A stretch of DNA of 21,622 nt from Chthoniobacterales bacterium (GTDB taxonomy: Bacteria > Verrucomicrobiota > Verrucomicrobiia > Chthoniobacterales > JACTMZ01), in the NCBI GenBank assembly GCA_017853515.1, contig JAFMJK010000010.1, positions 1-21,622 on the forward strand. Direction: 5' to 3'. Shown one piece after another: positions 5,894-14,222 of the stretch (within the stretch, counting starts at the first letter, position 1; each line of letters opens with the position of its first letter). Below the pieces are notes generated by a model. That model searched no databases and was not told where the DNA came from. It saw only the letters and a program-made list of their open reading frames with translations. The position numbers and the translations under genes are program-made.

Positions 5894-8821
5894 TCAATCC
5901 GCGCGGCGGGTGATGCCGACGAGGCGGACAGGGTGGCCGTGCTTGTTACGCTCGATGAAGATGTTGACCCGAACGCGCCGCGGTTCCTTGCCGGCCGGTC
6001 GGCTGGTGAATTCGTAGCTGTAGTGGTTTTCCGTGACCGGCAGCGCCTCCATCTGCTCCATCAGCTCCGCAAAGAATCCGCCCGCAGTTGCCTTCCAAGC
6101 GGCAAACAGCTCGCCCGGTTCGGTGATCGAGGGGTCGATGCCGTTGATCTCGTAGTTGGCCGGGCTCCAGTTGACGTCGCCGACTCCGATGATGTGTTCG
6201 AATGTTCCGAACTTACCGCCCTCCAGTGCGGCGTTGAGACGATCTTGCGCAAGTCGCAGATCGTGTTCCTCCTCCAACTCCGTCGTGACATCGCGGTTCA
6301 CCCCGATGACGCGGTTCGCTGTCCCCGACGCATCGCGCAGAATGACGTAAGTCGAGAGAATGTCGTGCTCTGTGCCGTCCGGCCAGCGCACGCGAAGCCG
6401 GTCTTGGCCGTTTGTGCCGCCCGCCGCGATCAGGCGATTCAACTCGTAAGTCAAACGCAACCGCTCTTCTTCCCCCAGCGCCGACTCCCAGACTGTCTTG
6501 GGATCCGAGGCGCCCGGATGACCGAAGAAGGCGAACGAGTTTTCGTCCCAGAAGAGCGTGTCCTCCACCGGATCCCAATCCCAGATGCCCCAACCCACGA
6601 CCTCCTGTGCGATCCGCAGTCGCTCGTTGGCTTCCTGCAACTCGCGGCGCGTCTTTTGCAGAGCCGAAATATCGGTAAGAGCGGAGAGGATGCCGATCTG
6701 CTTTCCGTCCGCATCCTTGAGGGGTGAAGCGGTTATAAGGACATCGAGCGGGGTGCCGTCTTTTTTGACGTGTTGCAGTTGGAACCCCTCGCTTGGCGTC
6801 TTTCCTTCGAGGTGCTGCAAGAAGGCCTCACGGATGCTTTCCCGCTGTTCCGGCGGCCAACAGGGGTAAGGCGGCTTCCACGCGAGGATTTCCTCGGGGG
6901 TGTAGCCAAACATCCCGGCGAAAGCGTCATTCAGTGAGAAGGGTCGGCCATCCGTTCCTATCGCGATCAGTCCCACGGTGGTGCTTTTGTCCACCGCCTC
7001 GCGGTAAGAAAGTTGCCGGCGCAATTCCTCGCCTGCCGCCGCGAGTTCGCGGCGGGTCTGCTGGAGGAAGGAGATGTCGGTGACCGCGCCAAGCCATCCG
7101 AGGTGCTGGTCCTTGCTGTCGAGCAGGGGCGCGACTTTGACGAGAACGTCGAAACGTTCGCCGTTCTTGCGGCGGAATCGCAACTCGAAGCCCTCCGGCG
7201 GCGTCTTGCCTGCAATGGCGAGTTGGAACGCCTTGCTGATGGCCGGAATCTCCTCGTCCGGCCAATAAGGATACGGCGCGGTGAGTCCCACCAGTTCGTC
7301 CTGCGACCATCCGGTCATGCGGGCGAAAGCGGGATTGACCATGAGGTTGCGGCCGTTGTCGTCCGACACGACGATGCCGACGCCGACCGATTGTTCCACG
7401 GCCTCGCGGAAGCGCAGTTCGCGCTTCGTTGCGGCTTCGGCGTCGCGGAGCGAGGTGACGTCGCGCAGCGTGCAGGTGAGGTGGTTGAGGAGTTTGGTCT
7501 TGGGATCCGCGAGCACCTCGGCACGGCTCTGCAGCACGCGCAGCGAGCCGCCGGGCAGAGTGGCGCGGAATTCATGTTCGAAATTGCGCCCCTGCTCCCT
7601 GGCTTCGCGGAAAAGTCGCCGCACCGTCTCGCGATCATCGGGCACAACAACGGCGAGGAGTGCATCGATGGACGGCGGTTCGGAGACGCCCACGCCGAGA
7701 AGGCGCCGGGTTTCGTTGGTCCACTCCATACGGTCCCGGGCGAAGTCCCACGTAAGGCTGCCTGTTTCGGCCAGCGACTGCATCTGGGCAAAGGCCACCT
7801 TCAAGCCTTCGATCTCACTGGCAAGGTTCTTCTCCGGCGAGATATCCGTGCCGTAGGAAAGGATTTCCCTGACGGTTCCGTCATCCCCGAACACAGCCGT
7901 GTCGCGCCAGCGCACCCAGCGTGAGCTTCCATCGGCAAGGAGGACGCGGTGCTCCGAGAAACTGACGGGGTTGGACCGCGAAAGTTTCCTCACGCTGGCG
8001 AGGGCTTCGGTGCGATCGGGCGGGGGAATGAGATCGAGATAGTTCGTTCCGACCAAATTCTCGCTCCGCTTGCCGAAGAAACTGCAGTAGGCGCCGTTGA
8101 CGTCGAGAATGGCGCCTTCCGGTGTGCTGAGGCACGCCATCTCGGTGTGCCCCGCGAGGAGGCGCCGCATAGGCTCCTCGCGACTGCGGGCGCGGCTCTG
8201 CGCTTTCTCCGCGGCCGCCCTGACTACGTCTATTGCATCCGCATTCGGCGCAGCCTGCGGCGAGCCCTGCGCCATTTCGCGCGCCACGTAGTCAAGGCGG
8301 TCGGTGACGCGCCGCTTGAAAAACAGCCAGGCGAGCGCGACCAGCAATGCGAAGGCAACGCACGAAGCCAGAGCGAAGGCAACGATGGTCTGCCGGACAA
8401 GAACGAAAGCGTCGGCCTGGCGCCGGAGGCTGATTGCCCCGAGTAGATTGCCATCGGTCGTGCGCACGGGCACCCACGCATCGACGAACGGCCCGCTTGC
8501 CACAAAGCGCGGCGATGCCCACACGGGCATGCTTTCCGGCGGAAGAAAACTCACCGTGTCGAGGCCGGTGGCCCAGAATTCCTCGGACAGTCTGCGCGGG
8601 TCCGTCTGCGGCAACCGCTCGGCGAAGACCACCGCGGCGAATCGCGCGTAGCGCTCGGCACGCGCCAGATCGCGCTGCAGGGCTGCCGGCTCGAAGCGAT
8701 GCCTCGCAACGAGTCCGGACAAAACCAGCAGGACAAAAAACAAGGCGGTTACTGGGGCGAGAATTTGCCACACGAGGAGGGATCCGGGCCCGGGTGCGAA
8801 CGGTTTTCGGGGGAACGGCAT
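5894..8821 (-). CDS. Membrane-anchored multi-PAS sensor protein without an output domain
   Basis: The 975 residues hold a membrane segment (about 17-39), a periplasmic loop of about 100 residues, a second membrane segment (about 143-168) and a short linker. About six PAS modules follow: roughly 216-330, 338-460, 466-588, 602-722, 728-848 and 853-973. Most end in the DIS/DVT signature (TDIS, RDVT, TDIS, TDIS, RDVT) that normally leads into the next signalling helix. Modules three and four are close duplicates sharing PYPxWP and GKTPxEGF. The protein stops right after the sixth PAS. I see no histidine kinase, GGDEF, EAL, methyl-accepting or PP2C domain, and no such remnant in the 140 bases before resB. 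It probably signals through a partner protein, or it lost a C-terminal kinase long ago. The ligand is unknown. It is transcribed divergently from the dehydrogenase at 8913. Confidence 0.85.
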   Translation of the reverse strand: MPFPRKPFAPGPGSLLVWQILAPVTALFFVLLVLSGLVARHRFEPAALQRDLARAERYARFAAVVFAERLPQTDPRRLSEEFWATGLDTVSFLPPESMPVWASPRFVASGPFVDAWVPVRTTDGNLLGAISLRRQADAFVLVRQTIVAFALASCVAFALLVALAWLFFKRRVTDRLDYVAREMAQGSPQAAPNADAIDVVRAAAEKAQSRARSREEPMRRLLAGHTEMACLSTPEGAILDVNGAYCSFFGKRSENLVGTNYLDLIPPPDRTEALASVRKLSRSNPVSFSEHRVLLADGSSRWVRWRDTAVFGDDGTVREILSYGTDISPEKNLASEIEGLKVAFAQMQSLAETGSLTWDFARDRMEWTNETRRLLGVGVSEPPSIDALLAVVVPDDRETVRRLFREAREQGRNFEHEFRATLPGGSLRVLQSRAEVLADPKTKLLNHLTCTLRDVTSLRDAEAATKRELRFREAVEQSVGVGIVVSDDNGRNLMVNPAFARMTGWSQDELVGLTAPYPYWPDEEIPAISKAFQLAIAGKTPPEGFELRFRRKNGERFDVLVKVAPLLDSKDQHLGWLGAVTDISFLQQTRRELAAAGEELRRQLSYREAVDKSTTVGLIAIGTDGRPFSLNDAFAGMFGYTPEEILAWKPPYPCWPPEQRESIREAFLQHLEGKTPSEGFQLQHVKKDGTPLDVLITASPLKDADGKQIGILSALTDISALQKTRRELQEANERLRIAQEVVGWGIWDWDPVEDTLFWDENSFAFFGHPGASDPKTVWESALGEEERLRLTYELNRLIAAGGTNGQDRLRVRWPDGTEHDILSTYVILRDASGTANRVIGVNRDVTTELEEEHDLRLAQDRLNAALEGGKFGTFEHIIGVGDVNWSPANYEINGIDPSITEPGELFAAWKATAGGFFAELMEQMEALPVTENHYSYEFTSRPAGKEPRRVRVNIFIERNKHGHPVRLVGITRRAD

Positions 8822-8912
8822 GGCGAGGCGAAATTGTCGGATGCACAGGCCCTTGGCAAGTGCGTGTCCTCCTGCAGTTGGCAGCGGAGTGTGGGTCTGT
8901 CATCTTGATTCG

Positions 8913-9626
8913 ATGGATTCCGTCCTTATTACCGGGTGCAGCCGCGGCATCGGGCTGGCTTTGGCCAGGCAACTGGCCTCGCGCGGTTGGCGGGTCTTGG
9001 CCGGGGCGCGGCACCCTGCGGCAGCACATGCCCTGCAGGCCGCGGCGCGCGAGGCCGCACCGGGATCGATCGAGATCCTGTCGCTCGATGTGCGCAGCGA
9101 CGAGAGCGTCAAAACCGCGGTAGAGGAGGCCGCGATGAAAGTCCGCGGGCTTGACGTTTTGGTCAACAACGCCGGCATTTTTCCCGAGGAGGGCAACGAA
9201 CCGCTGGAGAGCTTGCCGCTTGAATGTTTCGAGGAGGCATTTGCCGTCAACGTGGTCGGAGTGGCGCGCGTGACGCGCATGTTTCTCCCTCTTCTCACGC
9301 GCGCGGCGCATCCGCGCGTGATCAACGTCAGTTCGCTCGCCGGCTCGGTCTCCGGGAAGGAGGATTCGCGCCACTACTGCTACAGCGCGTCGAAAGCCGC
9401 TCTGAACATGCTGACCCGCACCATGGCCGCCGAGTTGCGTCCGCGCGGCGTCACCGTGGTGGCGGTCACTCCGGGTTGGGTGAAGACGGAAATAGGCGGC
9501 CCCGACGCGCCGCTTACGGTGGAGGAGTCTGCGCGCAGCCTCGCTGCCACGATCGAACGCATCACGCACCATGATGCGGGTCAGTTCCTCGACCGCGACG
9601 GGCAGAAGGGCGTGGCCGCGTGGTAA
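8913..9626 (+). CDS. Short-chain dehydrogenase/reductase (SDR family)
   Basis: This is a 237-residue classical SDR, an NAD(P)-dependent oxidoreductase with a Rossmann fold. Visible motifs are the cofactor loop TGCSRGIG (7-14), NNAG (85-88), the catalytic serine in NVSS (138-141), and Y157-x3-K161 in YSASK. PGWVKTE (187-193) follows the active site. The C-terminal end GQFLDRDGQ...W resembles the C-factor (CsgA-like) branch of SDRs, whose substrates are mostly unknown. The frame is open back to 8820, but those residues look random and overlap the divergent PAS gene start, so the ATG at 8913 is preferred. No clear ribosome-binding site is visible. lysS begins 46 bases after the stop and may be co-transcribed. 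Confidence 0.92.
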   Translation: MDSVLITGCSRGIGLALARQLASRGWRVLAGARHPAAAHALQAAAREAAPGSIEILSLDVRSDESVKTAVEEAAMKVRGLDVLVNNAGIFPEEGNEPLESLPLECFEEAFAVNVVGVARVTRMFLPLLTRAAHPRVINVSSLAGSVSGKEDSRHYCYSASKAALNMLTRTMAAELRPRGVTVVAVTPGWVKTEIGGPDAPLTVEESARSLAATIERITHHDAGQFLDRDGQKGVAAW

Positions 9627-9672
9627 TTTGGTCTGGAGAGTTCGCGCGTCCGAACGCATCCTCTGCGGTCCG

Positions 9673-11124
9673 ATGAACGATGTGAACAACCTGACCGCCG
9701 TGCGCTTGGAGAAGCGCGCCGAATTCCTGGCCCGCGGCGGACGCCCCTATGGCGTGGCTTTCCCGGTGAGCGGCGATGTGGGCGAAGTTCGGGCTGCTTT
9801 TGCCGAAGGCCGGAAAGTCACCGCAGCCGGACGCGTCACCGCGCGCCGCGACATGGGCAAAAGCCACTTCCTCGACATCAGCGACCATAGCGGACGCATC
9901 CAAGTTTACCTGCAGGACAAAGCTCTCGGCGAGGAGGGCGTCAAAACCTACGAGCTCCTCGACATCGGCGATTTCATCGGCGTAGAGGGCGAGTGCTTCA
10001 CCACAAAGACCGGTGAACCGTCGATCAAAGTTGAAAAATTCGCGCTCTTGTCGAAGTCGTTGCATCCGCTGCCGGAAAAGTGGCACGGCCTGCAGGATGT
10101 GGAGGCGAGGCACCGTCAGCGTTACCTCGATCTCATTTCCAACGAGCATGCCCGCGACATCTTCCGCAAACGTTTTGCCATCATCCGCGAAATCCGCTCC
10201 TTTTTCGAGGAACGCGGTTTTCTCGAAGTGGAGACGCCCATGATGCAAGCGGTGGCCGGCGGCGCGGCGGCGACGCCTTTCGAGACGCACCACAATGCCC
10301 TGGGTTTGGACCTCTACCTGCGCATTGCTCCGGAACTCTATTTGAAGCGCCTCCTGGTCGGGGGATTCACCAAGGTTTTCGAACTCAACCGCAACTTCCG
10401 CAATGAAGGGGTCTCACGCCGGCACAATCCGGAATTCACCATGCTCGAGGCCTATTGGGCTTACGCGGACTTCGAGATGATGGCGCAACTGGTGGAGGAT
10501 CTGGTCTGCCGCGTGGCCGAGCGCGTCTGCGGCGGGCTCAAAATCGAGCACAAAGACGCGGAGGGAGCGGTGACACGCGTGATCAACCTCTCGCGCCCGT
10601 GGCGCCGTGCGCGTTACCGCGACCTGGTCGAGGAAGCGGAGCCGGGCTGGTTTGCCCGCGACGTCTCCTCACGCCGCAACCGTGCGGTCGAACTCGGACT
10701 CGATATTTCGCACTGCGTGGAGGATTACGAGGTCACGCAGCATGTTTTCGAAAAGCTGGTCGAGGAAAAGACGATCGATCCTTGCTTTGTCACGCATTGC
10801 CCGAAGGAGCTCATTCCTTTGGCCAAGACGAATCCCGAAGATGGCGCGGTGCTCGACGTTTTCGAACTGGTCATGAACGGGCAGGAAATTGCGCCGGGCT
10901 ATTCCGAGTTGAACGATCCCGTCATCCAGCGCGAGCGCCTCATGGAGCAGTCCGGCGGCGAGCAGCACAAAATCGACGAGGATTTTCTCCATGCGCTCGA
11001 ATACGGCATGCCGCCGGCCGGAGGTATGGGCATGGGGATCGACCGTCTCGTCATGCTGCTGACCGGTGCGGAGTCCATCCGCGAGGTCATTCTGTTTCCG
11101 CATCTCAAGCCAAAGGCGGATTAG
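9673..11124 (+). CDS. lysS: Lysyl-tRNA synthetase, class II
   Basis: This cytoplasmic enzyme charges tRNA-Lys with lysine. The 483 residues are close to the usual 490-505. An N-terminal OB-fold anticodon-binding domain (about 45-125, with AGRVTARRDMGKSHFLDISD) is followed by the class II catalytic core. Motif 1 lies around FLEVETPMM, motif 2 is FRNEGVSRRHNPEFTMLEAY (242-261), the substrate-site segment is NGQEIAPGYSELNDP (402-416), and motif 3 is GMGMGIDRLVMLL (451-463). The ATG at 9673 matches the usual family N-terminus. The open frame further upstream runs through the end of the dehydrogenase gene and is not conserved-looking. The gene ends just before a strong hairpin terminator. Confidence 0.97.
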   Translation: MNDVNNLTAVRLEKRAEFLARGGRPYGVAFPVSGDVGEVRAAFAEGRKVTAAGRVTARRDMGKSHFLDISDHSGRIQVYLQDKALGEEGVKTYELLDIGDFIGVEGECFTTKTGEPSIKVEKFALLSKSLHPLPEKWHGLQDVEARHRQRYLDLISNEHARDIFRKRFAIIREIRSFFEERGFLEVETPMMQAVAGGAAATPFETHHNALGLDLYLRIAPELYLKRLLVGGFTKVFELNRNFRNEGVSRRHNPEFTMLEAYWAYADFEMMAQLVEDLVCRVAERVCGGLKIEHKDAEGAVTRVINLSRPWRRARYRDLVEEAEPGWFARDVSSRRNRAVELGLDISHCVEDYEVTQHVFEKLVEEKTIDPCFVTHCPKELIPLAKTNPEDGAVLDVFELVMNGQEIAPGYSELNDPVIQRERLMEQSGGEQHKIDEDFLHALEYGMPPAGGMGMGIDRLVMLLTGAESIREVILFPHLKPKAD

Positions 11125-11133
11125 ATAGGGTAG

Positions 11134-11158
11134 AAGCGGCGTCTTGCCGCTTTTACTT
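11134..11158 (+). terminator. Intrinsic terminator after lysS
   Basis: AAGCGGC-GTCTT-GCCGCTT is a perfect 7-bp stem with a 5-base loop, 9 bases after the lysS stop, followed by TTACTTTT. The same hairpin lies just past the stop of the convergent P450 gene, but the T-rich side faces lysS. The sequence resembles small dispersed palindromes I associate with Verrucomicrobiota genomes, so it may be a repeat serving as a terminator. Confidence 0.75.
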
Positions 11159-11159
11159 T

Positions 11160-12371
11160 TCAGAAAGTGACCGGGAGCGATTCCAGCGCGTGAAAGTGCC
11201 ACGTGTCTTTGTAATGCGTCGGTCCGTCCAACCGCAGGCCGGGGAGTCGTTCGAAGAGGACGCGCAGGGCGGTCTGCATTTCGAGCCGGGCGAGGGGAGC
11301 TCCCACGCAAAAGTGGATTCCGGCGCCGAAGCTGACATGAGGGTTCGGCGCCCGCGAGGGAAGGAAATGATCGGAGTCGGGGAATTTGTTCGCATCGCGG
11401 TTGGCTGACCCGAGGAGCAGTCCGATTTGGTCGCCTTTGCGCAGTCGCAGGCCCTTGTATTCGAGGTCTTCGAGAGCATAGCGCTTGAACATGTGCAGCG
11501 GCGCGTCGAAGCGGAGCATTTCTTCGCTGCACCGGACCGGGTCGGCCAGGAAGTCCGCGGCCGTGCCGTGGCGCAAAAGAGCCTGCACGCCGTTGCCCAG
11601 CGAATGCACGGTGGCTTCGTGGCCCGCGTTGAGGAGGAGAATGGCCGTGGTGACCAGTTCGTGTGTGCTCAAAGTTGTGTCTTGGTCGTCACGCGCGGTC
11701 AGGAGTTGCGAGAGGAAGTCCTCGCCGGGTGCGGTGCGGCGCTCGGCGAGAAGTCCGCGCACGTAGTCGCTGAAAGCGATGGTCGCACTGACGGCCCTAT
11801 CCTCCACCGCACGATCGCGGCGCACCTGATACATGGCGACCATGTCGTGGGACCACGAGAGAATTTGCGGTGCCATGTGGTCCGGGACACCGAGAAAACG
11901 CGCGATGACCATCACGGGGACGGGTTCGGCGAAGGACGCGATCAAGTCCGCGGAGCCTTTCGCGGCAAACCGGTCGATCAGCTCATGTGACAATCGCTCC
12001 ACGTCCGACCGGAGGCGCTCGATCTGCCGCGGGAGGAAAGACGGATTGATGAAACCGCGCAAGCGGGTGTGGACGGGCGGCTCAAGTTCGAGCAAGGAGT
12101 GTTCCTCGAATTTGTAAAAGGGAGCAAGATGCTCCGGAGTCCCGGGCCAGCCGAGTTCTTCGCGGGTGGCGAGGTGAAGAATCTGCCGTCCAAAGCGGCG
12201 GTCACGGAGAAGGCCGTTGACGTCGTCGTAGCCGGCGAAGCACCAATGTCCGAGTTGCTGCCAATGGAAAACCGGATGCTTTGCGCGCCATTCCGAGTAA
12301 AAGGGGTAGGGATCTTGAACAAAGTGAGAATCCCGGGGATCGAGAGATACGGAGGGGCTCGGTTCGGACAT
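11160..12371 (-). CDS. Cytochrome P450
   Basis: This is a soluble bacterial haem monooxygenase of 403 residues, the normal length for CYP proteins of this type. Landmarks are the I-helix oxygen-activation motif AGHEAT (249-254), ExxR (E284-R287), HTRLRGFINPSF (101-112, C-helix region) and the haem-binding loop FGAGIHFCVG with the thiolate ligand C355. The substrate cannot be read from sequence. No ferredoxin or ferredoxin reductase is nearby, so the electron donor must be encoded elsewhere. The frame is open to 12614, but I chose the ATG at 12371 (MSEPSPS) because it gives the family-typical N-terminus and does not run over moaD, which starts 99 bases away on the other strand. Confidence 0.94.
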   Translation of the reverse strand: MSEPSPSVSLDPRDSHFVQDPYPFYSEWRAKHPVFHWQQLGHWCFAGYDDVNGLLRDRRFGRQILHLATREELGWPGTPEHLAPFYKFEEHSLLELEPPVHTRLRGFINPSFLPRQIERLRSDVERLSHELIDRFAAKGSADLIASFAEPVPVMVIARFLGVPDHMAPQILSWSHDMVAMYQVRRDRAVEDRAVSATIAFSDYVRGLLAERRTAPGEDFLSQLLTARDDQDTTLSTHELVTTAILLLNAGHEATVHSLGNGVQALLRHGTAADFLADPVRCSEEMLRFDAPLHMFKRYALEDLEYKGLRLRKGDQIGLLLGSANRDANKFPDSDHFLPSRAPNPHVSFGAGIHFCVGAPLARLEMQTALRVLFERLPGLRLDGPTHYKDTWHFHALESLPVTF

Positions 12372-12443
12372 CTGCTGGCGGGAGTGGGAGCGGCAGTTTC
12401 CCGTATCCCGGTTGCGGGCGCAATGCGGCGGGTTGCCGGGCCT

Positions 12444-12449
12444 GAGGAG
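12444..12449 (+). promoter_or_regulatory. Shine-Dalgarno-like GAGGAG upstream of moaD
   Basis: GAGGAG is one of the clearest ribosome-binding sites in the window. It lies 10 bases before an out-of-frame ATG at 12460 but 20 bases before the moaD ATG at 12470, or 17 before an in-frame TTG at 12467. The frame of the 12460 ATG is the moaE frame and stays open through moaD into moaE. The site therefore does not plainly decide the moaD start. Confidence 0.4.
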
Positions 12450-12469
12450 AGAAGCCATCATGTGCCTTG

Positions 12470-12706
12470 ATGAAGGTCCTCTTTTTCGCCCAACTCCGGG
12501 AAGTGACCGGCGTGGCCGCTGCGGAAATCGAAGCGAGCGGGGGCGATGCATCGTCGCTCTGGGCGATTTTGGTGGAACGCTGGCCGGCCTTGGCGGCGCA
12601 TCGGGTGAACACACGGCTCGCGCGGAATGGCGCCTATGCCACAGAGTCGGAAATCTTCGCCGCGGCCGACGAGGTGGCCCTCATCCCTCCGGTTTCGGGC
12701 GGATGA
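12470..12706 (+). CDS. moaD: MoaD, molybdopterin synthase small (sulfur-carrier) subunit
   Basis: The 78-residue ubiquitin-fold protein begins MKVLFFAQLRE and ends in the required Gly-Gly (G77-G78, PPVSGG). Its C-terminal glycine is adenylated, converted to a thiocarboxylate, and donates sulfur to precursor Z (cPMP) in the MoaD-MoaE complex. I chose the ATG at 12470; a TTG one codon earlier is possible. It is the first gene of moaD-moaE-moeA-moaC, and its stop overlaps the moaE start as ATGA. No activating enzyme gene (MoeB type) lies in the window, and I see nothing like the large Moco riboswitch in the 99 bases upstream. Confidence 0.93.
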   Translation: MKVLFFAQLREVTGVAAAEIEASGGDASSLWAILVERWPALAAHRVNTRLARNGAYATESEIFAAADEVALIPPVSGG

Positions 12707-13083
12707 AAACACGCGTTGAAATCACACGGGAACCGTTGGTGGCATCCGGGGTGACGTCCGCGGACGGCACGAGCGGTGCGGTGGTGGAATTTGCCGGCGT
12801 CGTGCGCGGCGAGGAGGAAGGCGCGCCGATCGCCGCGCTGGATTACGAGGCCTATGAGGTGATGGCCCGTTCCGAGATGGAGCGTATCTTGCGGGAGTTG
12901 TCCTCGCAGTATCCCTGCCGTGAGGTCGAAATAGCGCACCGCATCGGGCGCGTTCCAGCCGGCGAGGCTTCGATTCTCGTACGCATCGCAGCGAAGCACC
13001 GGGCCGAAGCCTTCGGCTTGTTGACGGAGTTCATGGATCGTCTGAAACGCGATGTGCCGATATGGAAGAAAGTTGCGCCATGA
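12703..13083 (+). CDS. moaE: MoaE, molybdopterin synthase catalytic subunit
   Basis: This 126-residue large subunit of molybdopterin synthase converts cPMP to molybdopterin with sulfur from MoaD. Recognisable parts are GAVVEFAGVVRG (25-36), YEAYEVMA (48-55), HRIGRVPAGE (79-88) and the active-site lysine segment KRDVPIWKK (115-123). Its ATG overlaps the moaD stop (12703-12706), and its stop overlaps the moeA start (13080-13083). The upstream extension of this frame back to 12412 runs through moaD and looks random, so the ATG at 12703 is preferred. Confidence 0.95.
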   Translation: MKTRVEITREPLVASGVTSADGTSGAVVEFAGVVRGEEEGAPIAALDYEAYEVMARSEMERILRELSSQYPCREVEIAHRIGRVPAGEASILVRIAAKHRAEAFGLLTEFMDRLKRDVPIWKKVAP

Positions 13084-14222
13084 AAACGGTCGACGAGGTG
13101 TGGGAATTGCTGCGTTGGGAGATTTCGGCGCGCCAGGCGGTGGAGACCGATCTGGCGGATGCGCTTGGCGGTGTTTTGCGCGAAGACGTCCGCGCGCCGG
13201 AGGATCAACCGGCTTTCGACCGCTCGGCGGTGGACGGATTTGTTGTCGGCGCTGGTGATTCCTCGGAGGTTTTTTGCATCGTCGGGGAAATCCGCGCCGG
13301 GGATGGACGACGGCACGAACTCACAGCCGGCCACGCGCTGCGCATTTCCACGGGAGCCGCTGTGCCGGCGGCCGGTGAGGTCATCATGCTCGAGGATGCC
13401 GCCGAATCGGAGGGGATGGTGCGGTTTTCACGGCGCGGACGGGATCATGTGCGCCGTCGCGGGGAAGACGCCCGGGCGGGTGATGTGCTTGTGGCGGAAG
13501 GGACGCGGCTCGGACCGGGTGCCATTGCTTTGCTGGCCAGTGTTGGTTGTATCCGGCCGAAAGTGACCCGGGGAATCGATATCCTCCATGTGGCGACGGG
13601 CAACGAGATTGTTGCGGCGGACGCGAATCCGGGCCCCGGTCAAATCCGCGATAGCAACTCGCCGCTCGTCGCGGCATGGGCGCGGACCAAGAGAATGCGC
13701 CTCGAGCAAAAGCGGGTAGGCGAGGATGCCGAGGCCCTGCGCCATGCAATCGAGGGACGGCGGGATGTCTTGTTGGTTTCCGGCGGCGCAAGCGTCGGCG
13801 GGCATGATTGCACGGCGGAGGTTCTCGACGCGGCAGGGTTCGAAATTCTGGTGACCAAGGTCGCGGTGCGTCCGGGGAAACCGCTCATTGTCGGACGGCG
13901 CGGTGAGGAATGGGCCTTCGGGCTGCCGGGCAATCCGCTCTCCCACTTTGTTTGCCTGCACGTTTTTGTCGATGTGGCGCTGACGGCAATGCAAGGGGGA
14001 TCCGGCGCGCCGGCGATGTTTCGGGGGCCTGTTTTGGCTGATGTGAACGGAAACCCGCGGGAGACATGGTGGCCTGCCTCGGAGGAAACCACGGGGCTTC
14101 GCCCGCTGCGGTGGGCGAGTTCGGGAGACATGACCGCGTTGGGCACAGCCAACGCTTTGGTTCGCGTCCCCGTCTCCGGGCTCGCGGCGGGGCGCGAAGC
14201 AGAGTTTATTCGTGTTACGTGA
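13080..14222 (+). CDS. moeA: MoeA, molybdopterin molybdenumtransferase
   Basis: MoeA inserts molybdate into adenylated molybdopterin to make the active cofactor. The 380 residues are slightly shorter than E. coli MoeA (411). Motifs in order are DRSAVDGF (47-54, equivalent of NSAMDGY), ISTGAAVP (89-96), VATGNEIV (171-178), GQIRDSNSP (187-195), SGGASVGGHD (234-243) with the conserved aspartate, RPGKPLIVG (264-272), GLPGNPLS (281-288) and a domain IV end with SGDMTALGTANALV. The start at 13080 forms an ATGA overlap with moaE. An in-frame ATG six codons upstream (13062) is less likely. The stop overlaps the moaC GTG as GTGA. Confidence 0.94.
   Translation: MKTVDEVWELLRWEISARQAVETDLADALGGVLREDVRAPEDQPAFDRSAVDGFVVGAGDSSEVFCIVGEIRAGDGRRHELTAGHALRISTGAAVPAAGEVIMLEDAAESEGMVRFSRRGRDHVRRRGEDARAGDVLVAEGTRLGPGAIALLASVGCIRPKVTRGIDILHVATGNEIVAADANPGPGQIRDSNSPLVAAWARTKRMRLEQKRVGEDAEALRHAIEGRRDVLLVSGGASVGGHDCTAEVLDAAGFEILVTKVAVRPGKPLIVGRRGEEWAFGLPGNPLSHFVCLHVFVDVALTAMQGGSGAPAMFRGPVLADVNGNPRETWWPASEETTGLRPLRWASSGDMTALGTANALVRVPVSGLAAGREAEFIRVT

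Noticed and set aside
8292..9689. A 465-codon minus-strand frame spanning the PAS-protein start and the dehydrogenase
   Set aside because: It is a shadow of two well-supported genes in other frames and crosses the divergent intergenic region.
12372..12469. Molybdenum cofactor riboswitch before moaD
   Set aside because: The spacer is only about 98 bases and shows just a 5-bp TTGCG/CGCAA repeat at 12412-12423. It is too short and lacks the extended multi-stem layout of the Moco RNA motif.
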